Position numbers and translations under genes: made by a program. Shown here in pieces: positions 1 through 13,715 of a stretch of 64,000 nucleotides of DNA (its first letter is position 1; each line of letters opens with the position of its first letter). A model generated the notes under the pieces. That model saw only the letters and a program-made list of their open reading frames with translations. It was not told the origin of the DNA and did not search any database. This DNA is from Hyalella azteca (lineage: Eukaryota > Arthropoda > Malacostraca > Amphipoda > Hyalellidae). Where the stretch lies: assembly GCF_000764305.2 (NCBI RefSeq), contig NW_025938090.1, positions 62,001-126,000 on the forward strand, read 5' to 3'.

Positions 1-2839
1 ACCATCATTCTCGTATGACTGATTTGTTTGCGTTATCAGTCGCATCACTTGTTTCTCGGCATGGGTTCGCTTATGTTAACGGATGAACGAGACGTACAGA
101 TCTTTAATGACAGACTATGAACAATTACAAAGTTTTTTACGAGGTTCTGTTCATTTGTAACTCTAAGCCCCAGGGAGTGATCAACTATGGATGTGAGATG
201 CTATCTCGACCGCAATTGCAACCCTTCGATTGCTACTCTTCGGATGATAGAAGAATGCGGAATATGGCTGGTCGATCGGTTGTCGGAGGCACATCTCAAG
301 ACTAGTCTATAAACCGAATCATTTCTTTAAACTGCTTCACTTATTTTATTCCATATACAAAATTTTTGCACACGTGCTTCTTTACAATAACCTTGAAATT
401 TTATACATTTTTAATCGAAGCGCAACCACAACAAATAGTCAACGTTCGTATGCTGTTGTCTCATAGTGGAGGCGAGTTCTTTCAAACTTCATGCACCACC
501 GCCTCCATTTGATAGTTTCATAAAAGGTTGATCATAGTTTATAGCTTTTCACTGTAGAGATAACAGTGATTTTATACATGAATTTAGCTTTTATTTAAAT
601 TCTTTTCGGGATGCGAACATGTGGAGCACGTGAGATCCAAAAATCTATATTTTTGAGAACTCCAGCCAGTCACACGACAGGGGAAAATCTACTAAGAAGA
701 ATCGGAATCATAATCGCTGTTCTAGAAAGACGAAAGTTTGTATTCATAAGAATATTACTCTTGCAAGACTTAAGTCGAACTTGTACATATTGTAATATTT
801 AGAACTCTTAAATACTTTATTTTTCTTCTTATGTGCAGCTCCATGTGCAAAGTCTTCAGCCGAGTCGCCCAGAGGACATATGTGTCTGGCAGATCTCCAC
901 ACTCCTCCTTGCAAGTAGTTTGTAGTGAATGGTTAGATGCTTGTGATGCTCCCACTGCGATTTTAAACAGTTTTTGATTCGATTCGGCATTACTTAAAGA
1001 AAAAGTGGGCACCAAGTGGAGGACATGTTTGTCAGCGTTCCGAAATTTGATGGATTATTAAAATTATTCAATGATAAACTCATTCATTAAATGCACAATT
1101 TTATGCATTGCGATGTTTTTCAGAATCAGGAAGGTAGGAATACGTTATCAGAAGCTGCAGTGGCACTATTGATATTTTCAAAAACATTACAAGCGTAGAT
1201 TGAAACAGGAAACATGGAGGAATTATGACGAATTTATTTTCATAAGAAAGTCAATTCATTCGCATTGCGGGCGCCTTTCACTACCAGTATAAACGTAAAG
1301 TCGTAATTGCTAAAACCGAGCGTCCAAATTACAATTATTTATGTTGTTCTTCACTCGATCCTTTAGTCGATATTGTTGGTGATAAGGCGTCACAGGGAAA
1401 AAATAATGGCAGTTATTTTTCTCACGACCGAAGTACGTGAAGCCTTATCCCTTTTCTATTCTTCATTATTGCTTGGGAGCTCACTCATCGATTTTCTTCG
1501 AATTATTTACGTTAGAGTGCATGTTCGCTCTAACTTTGATATGGAGAACACAGACTCCGATGTTATTTCCTGAGCTTATCAGGTGATCGTATCCCGTACT
1601 TCCTGGCTCCATTGCTATTGCTAAGAGGAAGTTTAAAACTCCTTGCCTAGTTTAGAATAATTGAGTTCTTCCATAAACCTAAACTTATTAAACGTTACTT
1701 GACTCAGTCCTTCCTCCTACAAGTTTTCTCATAAAAAATTGCATCGTAATTGCCTCTTAAACTTGCAGATTTTTAACCAATTTTTTGCATATGAGACCAC
1801 ATTGAGATGTTGTTTCTCAATCATATAGCCAGCCCAATGTATTTATTAGCTGATTCTTTGAATGATGCGAGCTGTTGCCTTCGTTCCTCGAATACCTGCA
1901 ACTCTTCTGGAAGGAACAATTACATGGAGGACATTAATGAACTTTTACGATACCTACATTCATCAACTCTGGTCTGCTTCTCAATCGTTCAGCTCAGAAA
2001 TTATTATTCCTGAATTATTGATTTGCTGTATTGCCGTTTATAGCGGGCTTTTGCATTCAAAAGGGAGTTCGATTCTATGCTTAGCCTACATGGCTTTAGT
2101 TGTGGCACTCTAATCAGAAGAAGAAACGATTTTACAAAGTAATTTAACATCCCGAGTATTGTCAATTTCGAATTACGCCTGATGATAATTGTAAATAATG
2201 GCGAGGATAGTTGTTGCTCGTCGCTGATTTTTACAGTCAAGGTTCGGATGTTTGACACCTTAGCACTGGCCTCGTTGATATAGGTACGTGTTTCGTGCAC
2301 GCAATAATATTATTATGGAAGCAGAAGCTAATCGTGTGTTGATGTATTCTATGATAACATCTCAGGATGGCACGCACCTCTGTAGCCAATCCCAGCGTTG
2401 CCTTACGGCCCGGAGGTAATGGCAAGGCATCTGCCTACAACGCGCAGCCATCGCTGATTGTGAGCTCAATTTAATTTGGTCTGAAACGCTCTCACATATT
2501 TTTATTTATTGACTCCAATAGGCGAGAAATGCAATTATTTTTGCCGACGTTGAGCTTGATTTAAGGTCCGCCTCATCGCCCAAGAAGTGACTGCCACTTT
2601 CTATGGGCGAAATGCCTGGATGCGCCGAACACCGCCATTAATTGAAGGTGAACTCAAACAAGATTAAATTATTCGCTCCAGGCCACACTCCTTAACAGCC
2701 AGCCACTGCATGCATACACCGAAGATGAAGATTTTATCCAAGCTTCCACTTGAGTAATCGGCGACGCATAACAGCTTCTTATATTAGAGTGTTACGCTAG
2801 CTAGGGAGGACACTTAAAATGTTCCCTCGTAAGGGAAGA
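1..2839. other. AT-rich non-coding sequence
   Basis: No array, element or credible gene seen. Open frames are at most about 100 codons, without recognisable domains. Confidence 0.6.
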
Positions 2840-3077
2840 GGGAAGGTAAGAGAAGAAGGTAGGAAAGGAAGGTAGGAAAGGAAGGTAGGAAAGGAAGGTA
2901 GGAAAGGAAGGTAGGAAAGGAAGGTAGGAAAGGAAGTTAGGAAAGGAAGGTAGGAAAGGAAGGTAGGAAAGGAAGGTGGGAAGGAAGGTGGGGAAGGAAG
3001 GTAGGAAAGGAAGGTGGGGAAGGAAGGTGGGGAAGGAAGGTGGGGAAGGAAGGTGGGGAAGGGAGGTAGGAAAGGAA
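2840..3077 (+). repeat. 13-bp purine-rich tandem array
   Basis: About 18 units of GAAGGTAGGAAAG, turning into GAAGGTGGGGAAG in the second half. The strand is almost pure purine apart from one T per unit. Confidence 0.97.
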
Positions 3078-3094
3078 TTAAGGTAAGATAAGTG

Positions 3095-3245
3095 GCAAGC
3101 ATGCCACTAAACTGCTAGCATGCCACTAAACCTAATGGCGTTGCAGCATACCATTAAATTTATAGGTGTTGCAAGCATGTCACTCAACACATTTAAATGG
3201 CAAGCATGCCACTCAACCTATTATTGGCATGCATCTCAACCCATT
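3095..3245 (+). repeat. Degenerate GCAAGCATGCCACT repeat
   Basis: About six diverged, unevenly spaced copies of a motif like GCAAGCATGCCACTMAACC, directly after the purine array. GCATGC is palindromic. Confidence 0.75.
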
Positions 3246-6162
3246 GGTTACATTTTACCTCCCAGGAAATCTAACCTCAATATTAACATTCCACATCAGA
3301 AGGCCGTCGGCGGTGAGGATCTAATTTTTTTGGCCAATTTTCTAGGAAGCAAGAACATGAAAGTGAAAGCTGGAAGTATTTTATCTGAGAATCCATTGCT
3401 CAATAAACGTCTTAGGCTTATTTTATGTAACAAAGATAATATTTTTTCCCAAACAAAAAAAGCCAGGATTTGGAAATATTATACAATTCTATTTGTTTGT
3501 TAAAGTCCGAATTTATTAAAGTTTGAGAAGGATTTTTTTATGGAGTTAAGAGAGATTGAAAAAGTGGGGGAGTTTGATTGAAAAGTTGGGAAGTGATTCT
3601 AAATTAAATAATGTACATTTATACTGAGATGAAAAATGTTTAGTTTCCGTTAAATTTATAAACGGGGCTTGAGTGGGAGTTCCGTGAAAAATCAAGTTTT
3701 AAATGAGTTTTCCAGTATTTTCCGTACTAAATTTTCTTCTTTGTAGCAAAATTCTTTTTAATTTGCTGATCTTCAAAATTGCAGGTATTTAAACAAAATG
3801 CTTAAAAGTTTTTCCTTCCTAACTGCTACAGGCGATGACATTAAAAAACCATTAGTCGAAACCTATTCATATGATGTATTTGGAAAATGTATAAGTTTAA
3901 GAAAAGGCTGACAAAACAAAATATTTCTACAATAAAATTTTTTTAGGTAGGATGCTCATCGAGGTGCATGCTCATTCATGCTCATCGAAGACAGCGACAA
4001 AAAAAAAAAAACAGTTTATTAGGAGCTACATTAAATTTTGTTTGCCAAGCATGAATGCCATTAAGAAGTGTGAGGGTGAGGTTCAAAAAATCAAATTTAT
4101 AGTTTATAGGTGAAGTTTACAATTTATAGTTTCCTAATAAGAACTCTGGTTTCAGTGTCTGCTGCATGATCGTGCACGACATAACTGAATTGTTGGCTTC
4201 TACGCGATGGCACCGCAGTTATAAAATGTCTCAATAATGTAGTGTGATCGATAGCTTTTAAAACAAGCTTCTTCTTGTGTTGATGATGTACAGTACAGTT
4301 CCCTTACTATTGATGCACAGCAAAATTGATATGTTTTATATGATATAGTTTTGTCTCGAGTGAAAGAATCAAGAAAAATTTACTAACAATGATGCTTAAC
4401 GTAAATGCTTCGTTGATAAATTACCTAACGATCTTTAAGTAATAATTTATAGCAATGAAGCTATGACTCTAATAAAACTAATGATAATAACGAGTAGCGT
4501 AATAAAAAGCTTTGCACGAATCAATTGTTCATACTGGCACAGCGTTCAGTTGCCGTTTATCACATTCAAACTTGCATACTCGTTGAAGGAGTTTAAAAAG
4601 TATTTCAAAAATCAAATGAATAATCCGAAAATAGCCATTTAAAATGTACACCTTTCAAGTCGAAAATCATAGTGGCTAATGGATTTCAAATCAGATATGA
4701 ACAAAAGTCTTCAGTTCTGCATAATATTTTTTAATTGTTCTCAATTAAGACATGTAATTCATGCACTCTTTTAGTATAGAACTCTCTATGTATTGAAATA
4801 GCCTTACAGACCTGTGTATGACTCAAGTCTTCTCTCTGTCAATCGTTTGAACAGCATCTCATATGACCATGTCCGACACTCGTAAACTTCTGGAGCAGTT
4901 TTTAAGCTATCGATTTAAATTCTCAGAAGTTGGGCTATTTCCAGGCTTAAACACATGCAATTGATTATATCTAGTCTGATCTCACTCATAATCCAGACTG
5001 AAATGCTCGTCGCAAGTAAGCCGTGCGGCATAAAAAAGTCACGGGTTCGTTAAGAGCATCGCGATATCCTGGCGAGCTGGTGGGGTCCTCGATAGCGCTC
5101 ATCTAAAACACTACAACATCGATAGCATCTGCATGATCAATGTAACCCGCCGCTGGAGTCTTCGTACCAATAATTGATATGTTGCAAGCAGGGCCACGAA
5201 AAGACTTTTGTTATACAAGTTGAGGGTGTCTGGAGGTCGTGTCTTGCTGAGCATCGGCGGCGTAAAGCTCTATTACTCTTATCGCACCGCACATCTGACC
5301 TCTTGATCCCGGCTAAAATTGGAGCCTGCAAACCGTATGGGGAAGAGGCTTTAACATGCCCGTGTGGACCCGCGGCCCCGACATCGGGTGCCCGGCATCC
5401 ACGGGTGGTTGCTTCGGGGCTACAGCCCACAACTTACATGCAATGAGCGCGTCTTGAATATAACAATTGAAACAAGAGTTTGAGGCGGTACTGAAACACT
5501 TTTTTGAACAACTAACGACAACGAGGAAATGAGTGAATTCTTATGGCATAAATAGAAAATTATTTTAGTTTCTTAAACAGTGTGTTTGAATTGCGTGTCA
5601 TAAAAAATAAGAGAAAATAAAATTAACATTTTAGAATACAAAAAGCGTTGGATTACAGAATGACTGCCTTGATAATCCTATACTTCTATGTACCAGGCGG
5701 CTTTTTAAGGCCGTAAATTAATCCCATAATTTTCCCTGAAAGGCAAATACATTCACCGCAGCGTTTGGATTTCATCCCCAGAATTTCAGCGCGCTCAACT
5801 GCATGCGTGGCATTACCTCAGATGGTCAAACTCGATATAAACATTGAGGTTCCATGTCTGTTCCTTATTGAGTTGTCAGCCTCACACAACACATGTAGGA
5901 GCTCAGTGCAAGATACAAGAGGCACTTTAATACGAGTTACAGCCTCCTCAAAACATGTCGACCAAATCAAATACACCGAAAATAATTGAACAGAGCAAAG
6001 GCCGTGAAACAGGCTTGAATGCAGTGAGTTGTGAGACGTACAGCTGTCGGTTCCATACAATGTTGGCTGGACTCTGTTGGAAGAATAATTCGGGAAAAAA
6101 CAATGAGACAAGGTTAATAAGTGTCCTTAAATAAGTTGACTACGGGATTATTTACATTCATA
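3246..6162. other. Non-coding, with one GC-richer patch
   Basis: AT-rich, no gene recognised. About 5025-5450 is GC-richer, with open frames of 90-97 codons on both strands (5174-5446 +, 5137-5430 -). Neither shows a domain I recognise. Confidence 0.5.
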
Positions 6163-6467
6163 TGTCGCGCCGAAATTGCGGAATTGCCGATTTTATGGAA
6201 TCGGCAGCCAGTCGCCGAATTTGTAGAATCAGCATTTTATTGCTAATTCAGAAAATCAGAAGTTTGAGTTAGAACATAAATCGACAGTTACAATTAGAAA
6301 AGGTTAGGTCAAGTTTTGTCAAGCTCCTTTATATTTAAATATTGAAGAAAAACTTGGCTGACTGACCTAACCCAGATTCCCATGGTTTAGTAATGCTGAT
6401 TCTACAAATTCGGCAACTGGCTGCCGATTCCATCTCATGGGAGAGTGTACGCGGTCTTACTATGACA
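6163..6467. mobile_element. Inverted-repeat element (MITE-like), copy 1
   Basis: The left end TGTCGCGCCGAAATTGCG and the AATCGGCAGCCAG/GCCGAAT motifs are mirrored at the right end (ATTCGGCAACTGGCTGCCGATTCC, here described by its 6409-6432 position, to GACA at 6467). An inner pair GGTTAGGTC/GACCTAACC adds to the fold-back. It aligns along its length with the copy at 36521-36828. The left side is preceded by TA; the right-hand TA is lost. It has no coding capacity. Confidence 0.8.
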
Positions 6468-6784
6468 TCACTAATCGGAACAAAGTTTTTCATGTAATTA
6501 GAGAAAAAGTACGAAACGAACGAGTCTAATCAATACAAACCAGTTCATATCAATATATGAAGCATGCAAGACTCAAGCCCGTCCTTGCCAATTTAAACTG
6601 TTCGTGATTACTAAATTGGCAATGATTTAGTGACCAGGTTTCACATCAAATAAATTGAGAACCACTTACGCTGCTTAGGAAATAACATCTATAAACGTAC
6701 ACTGACCTCTCGAAGTTGACCTTTCGTGAGGTTAAATTTACCGCTGGCGGAACCCCAATATTGATGAGTTCAAAATTGATAAAT
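6468..6784. other. Short non-coding spacer
   Basis: Unique AT-rich sequence. It has two TGACCT half-sites 8 bp apart (6703-6708 and 6717-6722), otherwise nothing. Confidence 0.6.
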
Positions 6785-7122
6785 GCTAAGCCGCAACGCA
6801 TCGAGCTCAGTCTTAATCATTGCTAAGCAGCAGCCGAGCGAGTTCGGGCTTAATCATTGCTAAGCAGCAGCTGAGCGAGCTCAGGCTTAATCATTGCTAA
6901 GTAGCAGCTGAGCGAGCTCAGATTTTATCATTGCTAAGCAGCAGCTCAGCGAGCTCAGATTTTATCATTACTAAGTAGCAGCTGAGCGAGTTCAGTCATA
7001 ATCATTGCTAAGCAGCAGTTCAGCGAGCACAGGCTTAATCATTGCTAAGTAGCAGCTGAGCGAGCACAGGCTTAATCATTGCTAAGTAGCAGCTGAGCGA
7101 GCTCAGGCTTAATCATTGCTAA
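6785..7122 (+). repeat. 37-bp tandem array, about 9 copies
   Basis: The unit contains TTAATCATTGCTAAG, then AGCAGCTGAGCGAGCTCAG. CTGAGC and GCTCAG form a 6-bp inverted repeat around GA in most units. Confidence 0.97.
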
Positions 7123-8280
7123 GGATTTAATAATAAATACCGTGTTCGATATCATCGACGATATGACCGTCGTATGGAACGAGGCAGGTTGCCATATTCT
7201 GCGGTTCAACATTCAAGTCTTGGTTGTGTTTATCGGGAATGCGTGAAAAATATTAGTCATTTATTTAATTCCCTATTTTCATTTATTCAATTTTTAGACA
7301 ATTGGATATTATATTATATTTTTGAGCATGATGTCTCATTGTCTGCTTTAAGGCGACTTTTTATGGGAATGGTTGCTTATAGGATGCCTTTCTTTAAACG
7401 AGAGGCGTCCTATCCTATCGTAATTTTACGTGCGAACAATATTTAAATTTTACTCTAGATTTAGTGTATGCACACAGAAAAGATATATTACAAATGAATA
7501 TTAATTTATTATTATGCATATTTGATTTAATTCCTCTGAATATCCTGCATTAATTATTTCATTATTCTTAACGGAGCAAGTGGCGGGACAGGTGACGGAA
7601 TTCGATGCTGTGGTCGAGTCTTGTGCCGTAAACCAGGCAGGCTTTTGATAATAATTATTATCCAGCGCCAGGGATCATCAGCTGCGGACAACCCGCCAAC
7701 CTTACCCTGACTGCCAGTGCAGTTACCGCACTTGTGCTATTGCCGTCGCGGGCTGCCGTATGGCTGAGGCTAACTACTTCCAGGATATTGTCTAAATGAA
7801 GATATAAAAACCGTCCCGTTCATTGGCTCTTCATTTGAAGGCTGTTACTAACTGGGAATTGCAAATATATATTTTAATCATATATGTATTTATATATATT
7901 GAAGGCATTTCCTTACTGCTCTGGTTAAAGATTACTGCCTTACATTAGGAAATTATGCATGGCGTGTAATCTCTTGATATATAATAAGTATTTATATGTT
8001 TATACGAGTAGATGCTTAATATTCCCAGCATAGTTCCGTAGCAAACACTTAAAATTTAACTTCTAGGTTCTTATTTTTACACGGGTTGTTATTACCGTTC
8101 TGGGGAGCAAAATAGGCAGGAGCTCTCATAGTTGACATTAAGATTAATTTATTTCACTCAAAGGTTGCAAATTATATGAAATATATTCTCTAAATTCTCT
8201 AAAAATACAGCGGTAAAACGGTTGAATGTGTGCCTTTGCCCTGTGAACGATCAGCAATGAACGTAAGTCTTTATATGATG
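7123..8280. other. Non-coding sequence
   Basis: AT-rich with a GC-richer patch at 7590-7790. No gene or array recognised. Confidence 0.6.
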
Positions 8281-8692
8281 AACAGCTGTGGTTGTGATGG
8301 TGATGACACGGTGATTGTGCTGGTGATGTGTGGTGATGACAGGTATTTGGGGAGCTTCAGGTGGTGCGGGAGTGTGGTGATGGTGTCAGGTGGTGCGGGA
8401 GTGTGGTGACGGTGGTTGCATAAGTGGTGTAGGGGTGCGTAGGGTTGCATGAGTGGTGTAAGGGTGCGTTGGGTTGCATGAGTGGTGTAACGGTGCGTTG
8501 GGTTGCATAAGTGGTGTGAGGGTGCGTTGGGTTGCATGAGTGGTGTAAGGGTGCGTTGGGTTGCATAAGTGGTGTAAGGGTGCGTTGGGTTGCATCAGTG
8601 GTGTAAGGGTGCGTTGGGTTGCATAAGTGGTGTAAGGGTGCGCTGGGTTGCATAAGTGGTGTAAGGGTGCGTTGGGTTGCATAAGTGGTGTA
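8281..8692 (+). repeat. 29-bp tandem array with TGGTG-rich leader
   Basis: From 8411, about 10 units of GCGTTGGGTTGCATRAG followed by TGGTGTAAGGGT. Before it, 8281-8410 is TGGTGATG-rich and has two units of a different 29-bp repeat (CAGGTGGTGCGGGAGTGTGG). Open frames on the - strand here (up to 149 codons) are array by-products. Confidence 0.95.
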
Positions 8693-11600
8693 ATAAGAGG
8701 CCACAGAGGCCAGAGGCCATGATACGCTCACAATGCGCAGTGATAGGCGTGACGTGTCGGCCTGTGAGTAACAATGCGTCTGTAACTCTGATGTATAGCC
8801 TTTCATTTAGCTCCCCATTCAACTCCCATTATTCTTAATGCCCTGAGATGAACCTTACCAAAGTAGAAACTAATCATTAGCAACTTATTATTTCTTATTC
8901 TTTTTTATCAAGCATGAGGCTAATCTAATCGCACTGCAGAGCTCATTAGATGCATATAATTGACACCGTCGGATTTATTTGACAAGGAAAATTGCAGCAA
9001 ATAGTTCAGTGAGTCGAAATCTTCAAGCAAATTTCTCTATTTAACTAGACCCGAAAGCTTTAAATTTAAAGTGTCAATAAATACCATCGTCTGATTTTAT
9101 TTTATTGCAGTGCAGAAAATATTTTCTCAAGATATCGATAAAGTATCAGGAATCGAAAGTTGAACTCTCAAAGAAGTAATCATTAACTCACTCTAAGATG
9201 TTTAGATTTCAGCTACATCATTTTTCAGGTTCCTTGATTTAATAATACTTTTTCTCCAATATCAACCAGCAGAGCCTTCGTTGAGTATGTTTGTTGGGCG
9301 GGAAAACAATGTTTCTTGCAGACGACTCATTACAATACTTATGATCAGACAACTTATTGATATTTAAATTTAAGAAGTAACCAAGTAATTTTGCAAAGCA
9401 TATTCATGAGAATTGATATTCTTTAAATTCTTAAATGCAATATGCATTTAATATTATATATTAAGAAAGCAATATTATTAAGCTTAAATGCAATATGAGA
9501 GCTGGAGATAAGAAGTTCGCACTGCACCTTCTAATTTCGCGGCGGCAATTTATTTCTTCACACGGAGGACTTTACTGAGACAATATAGACGTGTCATTCA
9601 TCACTAGCACCTGTCGCTTAGTCGACAGAGACTTACATGAAAACTATGCATGAGCTATCGGTGGCCGCTTGTGTACCGATGATGCGCCATTCCTGATACG
9701 CTGATGATTCAGAGGAGAGTTGATGATGATGAAAAGGACAGACAGTGCAGAGGTCAATGATGAACTCCGTGCCCTCATCAAGTGGCCTTATAATGAACGG
9801 CGCGGTCCAGCCTTCAGGCGCTGCCGCCTGTCGTTCCTTCAGGTATCAAATGAACGTCCAGGCAAAGCCTTTATTACAACAATCATTTAATGTCTTGCTG
9901 TAACATTCGTGTATTAAGAGGTGGCCGAAAGTTTTATTTGCACTTACTTATACTCTTGATTTAGTGGCAGCATAGTTATCAAAAAGATTTTACTTGAGAT
10001 AGAAATGAAATAATTACCTGGGATTTCTGAAGCTGCCTAACCAATGTGTGCGCATTAGAAAAAAATACAAAACTGTACCCAAATATTTTGAGACTTCCAG
10101 TAGCCGCAATCCATAAGAGTTTTGTAAAGGGTGGTGATTGGTGGACGGATTTACGACATCGTAAGTTTATCTGAGAATCCTGCCCCAAAAGACGACATTC
10201 TCGTCACGTCGCCGGCCTCGCGGTACGCGCGGAGCATCGACAATCAGGCGCTGGGAAGCCCACCTAGCATTTTTCTAGTAATTTTTCTAGTAATTTTTCT
10301 AAAATTCATTCTTCGCCTCCGTAAAGGTACTGGGTGATCTATCAAATATGACTTTATTTTTATTGAACTCGTAGGGCAGTCATTATGTATCTGGATGAAA
10401 TTAATGGGCGTTAGGGCGGCATTATTGGTGGCATGAATGAATGCCTAGAGAATAAAGCCATCCGGAATGTAACTGCAATTCCACAGAGCATGAGTTGTTA
10501 GGAGTAGATGTGGATGCAATGTATTGATTAAAATTTCTTACAAAGAAATGAAACTCCTACTTATGTAATTAAAATTCAAGCATAAAGGCATACAATTTAC
10601 TTATATATAAAATGATCATATTACGTCAAAATTAAGTAAAAAGATATCTTCAGGACTTATTACAGATAAGCTATTGGCATGCATATCTCATCACAATAGT
10701 TAATTTTTAAAGCGTTGATACCTTACAGTTACTTTATTATCGTAAAAATCATATATATGTCATTACTACACCATTACTGCGGGCAAATTTTTATACGCAG
10801 CTTCTGGAACCTCAGTTGAAATGTAACCATTTTAGAGAGTAACTATAGTTCAGTTGAACTCTTAATTTTTGTAATGTCTCGGGGCATTTTACTTACCTTG
10901 CGATCGCTTGAATTGAGTACGCACCTTCTTTTGCAATTATTTGGACGAAATATTCGTTAGGATATCGCACAATGCCCAATTCCAGAGCGTTAATTACCGA
11001 CCTTGGAAGTTCGTGAACAAACAATGGTCTTTTAAGAACCTGGCTTGACAATTAACATATTCTAGTGCTTCAGTATATATAAGAATAATGGTTTAGTCTG
11101 CGCAGAATTCTGGAAACGTGCAAGGCGAGGCGGTACCGAATTAATTTGCGACCAAGAAACGAGGAGGGACTCACAAGATTGTACTTCATAGCATTCGTTT
11201 CAGCCATTGCTATGCGCGGCGACTTGCCCTGTGCAAACGATGCTGTTGTAGGAGCATCCGACGGTGCTTGGGTGAGGTAGGGGTAGAACGGAGTTAATTA
11301 ATTCAGCCAAGTTATATGTCTGAAATATTTTCAATCTTGCCATCATCTCATTTAAACATTGTTAATCGACACATATTTAAAAAATATTATTAACAAGCCA
11401 TATTGCCACATTATAAGTGAACCGAACATACATTCTTATAACCACTCGTTTTTAACTGTAAGTTTTGAACATCTACATGGCGAATTATAAAATTCCACTC
11501 AATGTACCCAAAAAATTTTCTAGCAAATGAAATAATCTTTTCCAAAGCTCAATTATAATAATAATAATGAGATGAAATAAACACAGATGCTGCCGGTTAA

Positions 11601-11761
11601 CTGCCATGAAATCTTGGTCGCCTCGCAACCTCGGCCTACGAACCTCGGCCTACGAACCGCCGCCGTCGCTGGAGGAGATCAAAAGAACCCACACAAGCTT
11701 CTGAGGTACCCTACGCAGCCGGACCCTATGCGAACGGACCTCAAACCGCCGAGGATCCCAA
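8693..11761. other. Non-coding sequence
   Basis: Unique AT-rich sequence. It includes CAGAGGTCA at 9748-9756 followed by TGAACT, and a 14-bp TTTTCTAGTAATTT repeat near 10270. No gene recognised. Confidence 0.55.
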
Positions 11762-12187
11762 GACGCCGAAGACCTCAAGCAGCCGCGGACCTCAAGCAGC
11801 CGCGGACCTCAAGCAGCCGCGGACCTCAAGCAGCCACGGACCTCAAGCAGCCGTGGACCTCAAGCACCGCGGACCTAAAGCAGACGCGGACCTCAAGCAG
11901 CCGCGGACCTCAAGCAGTCGCGGACCTCAAGCAGCCGCGGACCTCAAGCAGCCACGGACCTCAAGCAGCCGCGGACCTCAAGCAGCCGCCGACCTCAAGC
12001 AGCCGCGGACCTCAAGCAGTCGCGGACCTCAAGCAGTCGCGGACCTCAAGCAGCCGCGGACCTCAAGCAGCCGCCGACCTCAAGCAGCCGCCGACCTCAA
12101 GCAGCAGCATCTTATGTCCTTATGCGGACCTCAAGCAGCCGCCGACCTCAAGCAGCCGCCGACCTCAAGCAGCAGCATCTTATGTCC
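11762..12187 (+). repeat. 17-bp tandem array
   Basis: About 22 units of GACCTCAAGCAGCCGCG, twice interrupted by an identical insert of about 23 bp (contains ATCTTATGTCCTTATG). Because 17 is not divisible by 3, a frame free of stops stays open across it in all three phases, which explains the 213- and 158-codon open frames. Confidence 0.97.
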
Positions 12188-12204
12188 TTATGCCAAGTTT
12201 AGGA

Positions 12205-12352
12205 CGTCATCGTTTATGGTCACGCTGATGCGCGCACGGTTCCACAGATGCGTTTATGGTCACCTTGATGCGCGCACAGTCATGCTGATGATTTTTATGG
12301 TCACACTGTTGCGTTTATTGGCACGCTGATGCGTTTATGGTCACGCTGATGC
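12205..12352 (+). repeat. Diverged ~20-bp repeat, TTTATGGTCACGCTGATGCG
   Basis: Six or seven uneven copies of TTTATGGTCACGCTGATGCG, some separated by a CGCGCACRGT insert. It follows the 17-bp array directly. Confidence 0.85.
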
Positions 12353-13297
12353 GTATTCGTTGATAAGAAGAAGGTCTCTCTGCCACTGGGACCCGTTGGA
12401 AACATTGAACGTGGCTACCGTTCGTGTATGCCCTAGCCACTTGCAACACGGGCATCTGCACTACTAAATGAATTTGCCTAAGTGCAGCAATGAGATTCTG
12501 ATTACGGTTACGGACGGACGAGACTCACTGCAAGTAATTCACAGTAAAGACTTGACCGAAGACTGACCGTAAACCCAACAACTCCAGTGTCAACCTCTCA
12601 AGCTATTCAACACCTTCACCATTATTATTGTCATCGGCAACTTGTTCCATAAACTACAAAGATAATTTAAGCGATGAAAATAATAGTACATATAAAAACA
12701 AAAAAACGCATAAAGAGTACAATCATATTTATTTTCAAATAGTACTCTTAATATACAGACATATTGTGAATACTGAACAACAATATTCACTCCCTTGCTC
12801 TCCCATTCAACCATCAAAAGCTCTGACTGCACGATACCATCCATCTCCCCTCTCCACCTACTAGTGTTGGGTGCTACAGGCTGTAATTTGTAAATTTTTC
12901 TGGAGAGATTAAGATAACCACTCTGAGCACTCTAACATGATATTTTTAAAAATACATCATACAGTAAAAATACATCATAAAAATAGATCATATTTATAAC
13001 ATCTAATCATAACTGACGCGATATGAAGATCAGGGAAGATAATTCATAGTATGTACAAAATGTTACTAACATATACTAAATTATTCAATGGTTATAAGCG
13101 GTTACGATCGATCGGTTGCTTGCAAGACGCGCTAGTGAGGCATTTTCGCCTATATATAAACGAATAAATTAATATGGAACACCGGAATATTCGAATATTA
13201 TTGCAAGCTGAAACATGTACGATTTAACCGCTTCAGCTGATATAGAGCACTCATTCTACATTGTTTATACTATATAGTTCCGTAAACAACTTCTGCA
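12353..13297. other. Non-coding sequence
   Basis: Mixed unique sequence. No gene or array seen. Confidence 0.55.
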
Positions 13298-13405
13298 ATG
13301 GCAGGACCAGAAGAGAGTGAGATTCCTCAAGATTTTCTTGCTCTGAAGGCAGCCGGGGATTATCCTGCGTTCATTGCAGCGTTGAAGCAATTCGTCTCGA
13401 AATAA
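13298..13405 (+). CDS. Small ORF (35 codons), unidentified, coding-like
   Basis: The frame opens MAGPEESEIPQDFLALKAAG and ends KQFVSK before TAA at 13403. The ATG has G at -3 and G at +4, a strong context. The residue mix (Ala, Glu, Pro, Lys, with a likely helix in the second half) is much more protein-like than the AT-rich surroundings. A TATATAG sequence lies about 25 bp upstream. I do not recognise it. It could be an independent micropeptide, or the last exon of a larger gene, since GGCAG|GACC could be an acceptor. No other exon was identified. Confidence 0.35.
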   Translation: MAGPEESEIPQDFLALKAAGDYPAFIAALKQFVSK

Positions 13406-13524
13406 CAACAAAAAATGATTCATAACTCAACACAACCTGCTGCAGGCATCTGCTTAGCATTACTCGCTCTCATGCCATATAATTTGGACGCTAAAAACAC
13501 AAGTGGTTGTAAGTAATTATAATT

Positions 13525-13715
13525 AGTGTGTTTACAAATGGGCCACGGCTGAACTGTGCCATTGACAACTGATTGATTGTGTTTACAAATGTGCTACGGC
13601 TGAACTGTGCCAGTGACCACAGATTGTGTTTAAAAGGTGCTACGGTTGCACTGTACCATTGAAAACTGATTGTGTTTACAAATGTAACACGGCTGAACTG
13701 TGCCACTGCTAAATT
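13525..13715 (+). repeat. ~50-55-bp diverged repeat, 4 copies
   Basis: Copies of GTGTTTACAAATG, then CTACGGCTGAACTGTGCC and a CATTGACAACTGATT tail. Lengths vary because the tail is partly lost in the third copy. Confidence 0.85.

Noticed and set aside
5137..5446. GC-rich block with overlapping frames on both strands, possibly a retroelement relic
   Set aside because: A CPCG word on the + strand recalls retroelement C-termini, but spacing and neighbours do not fit. Kept only as a GC-rich patch.
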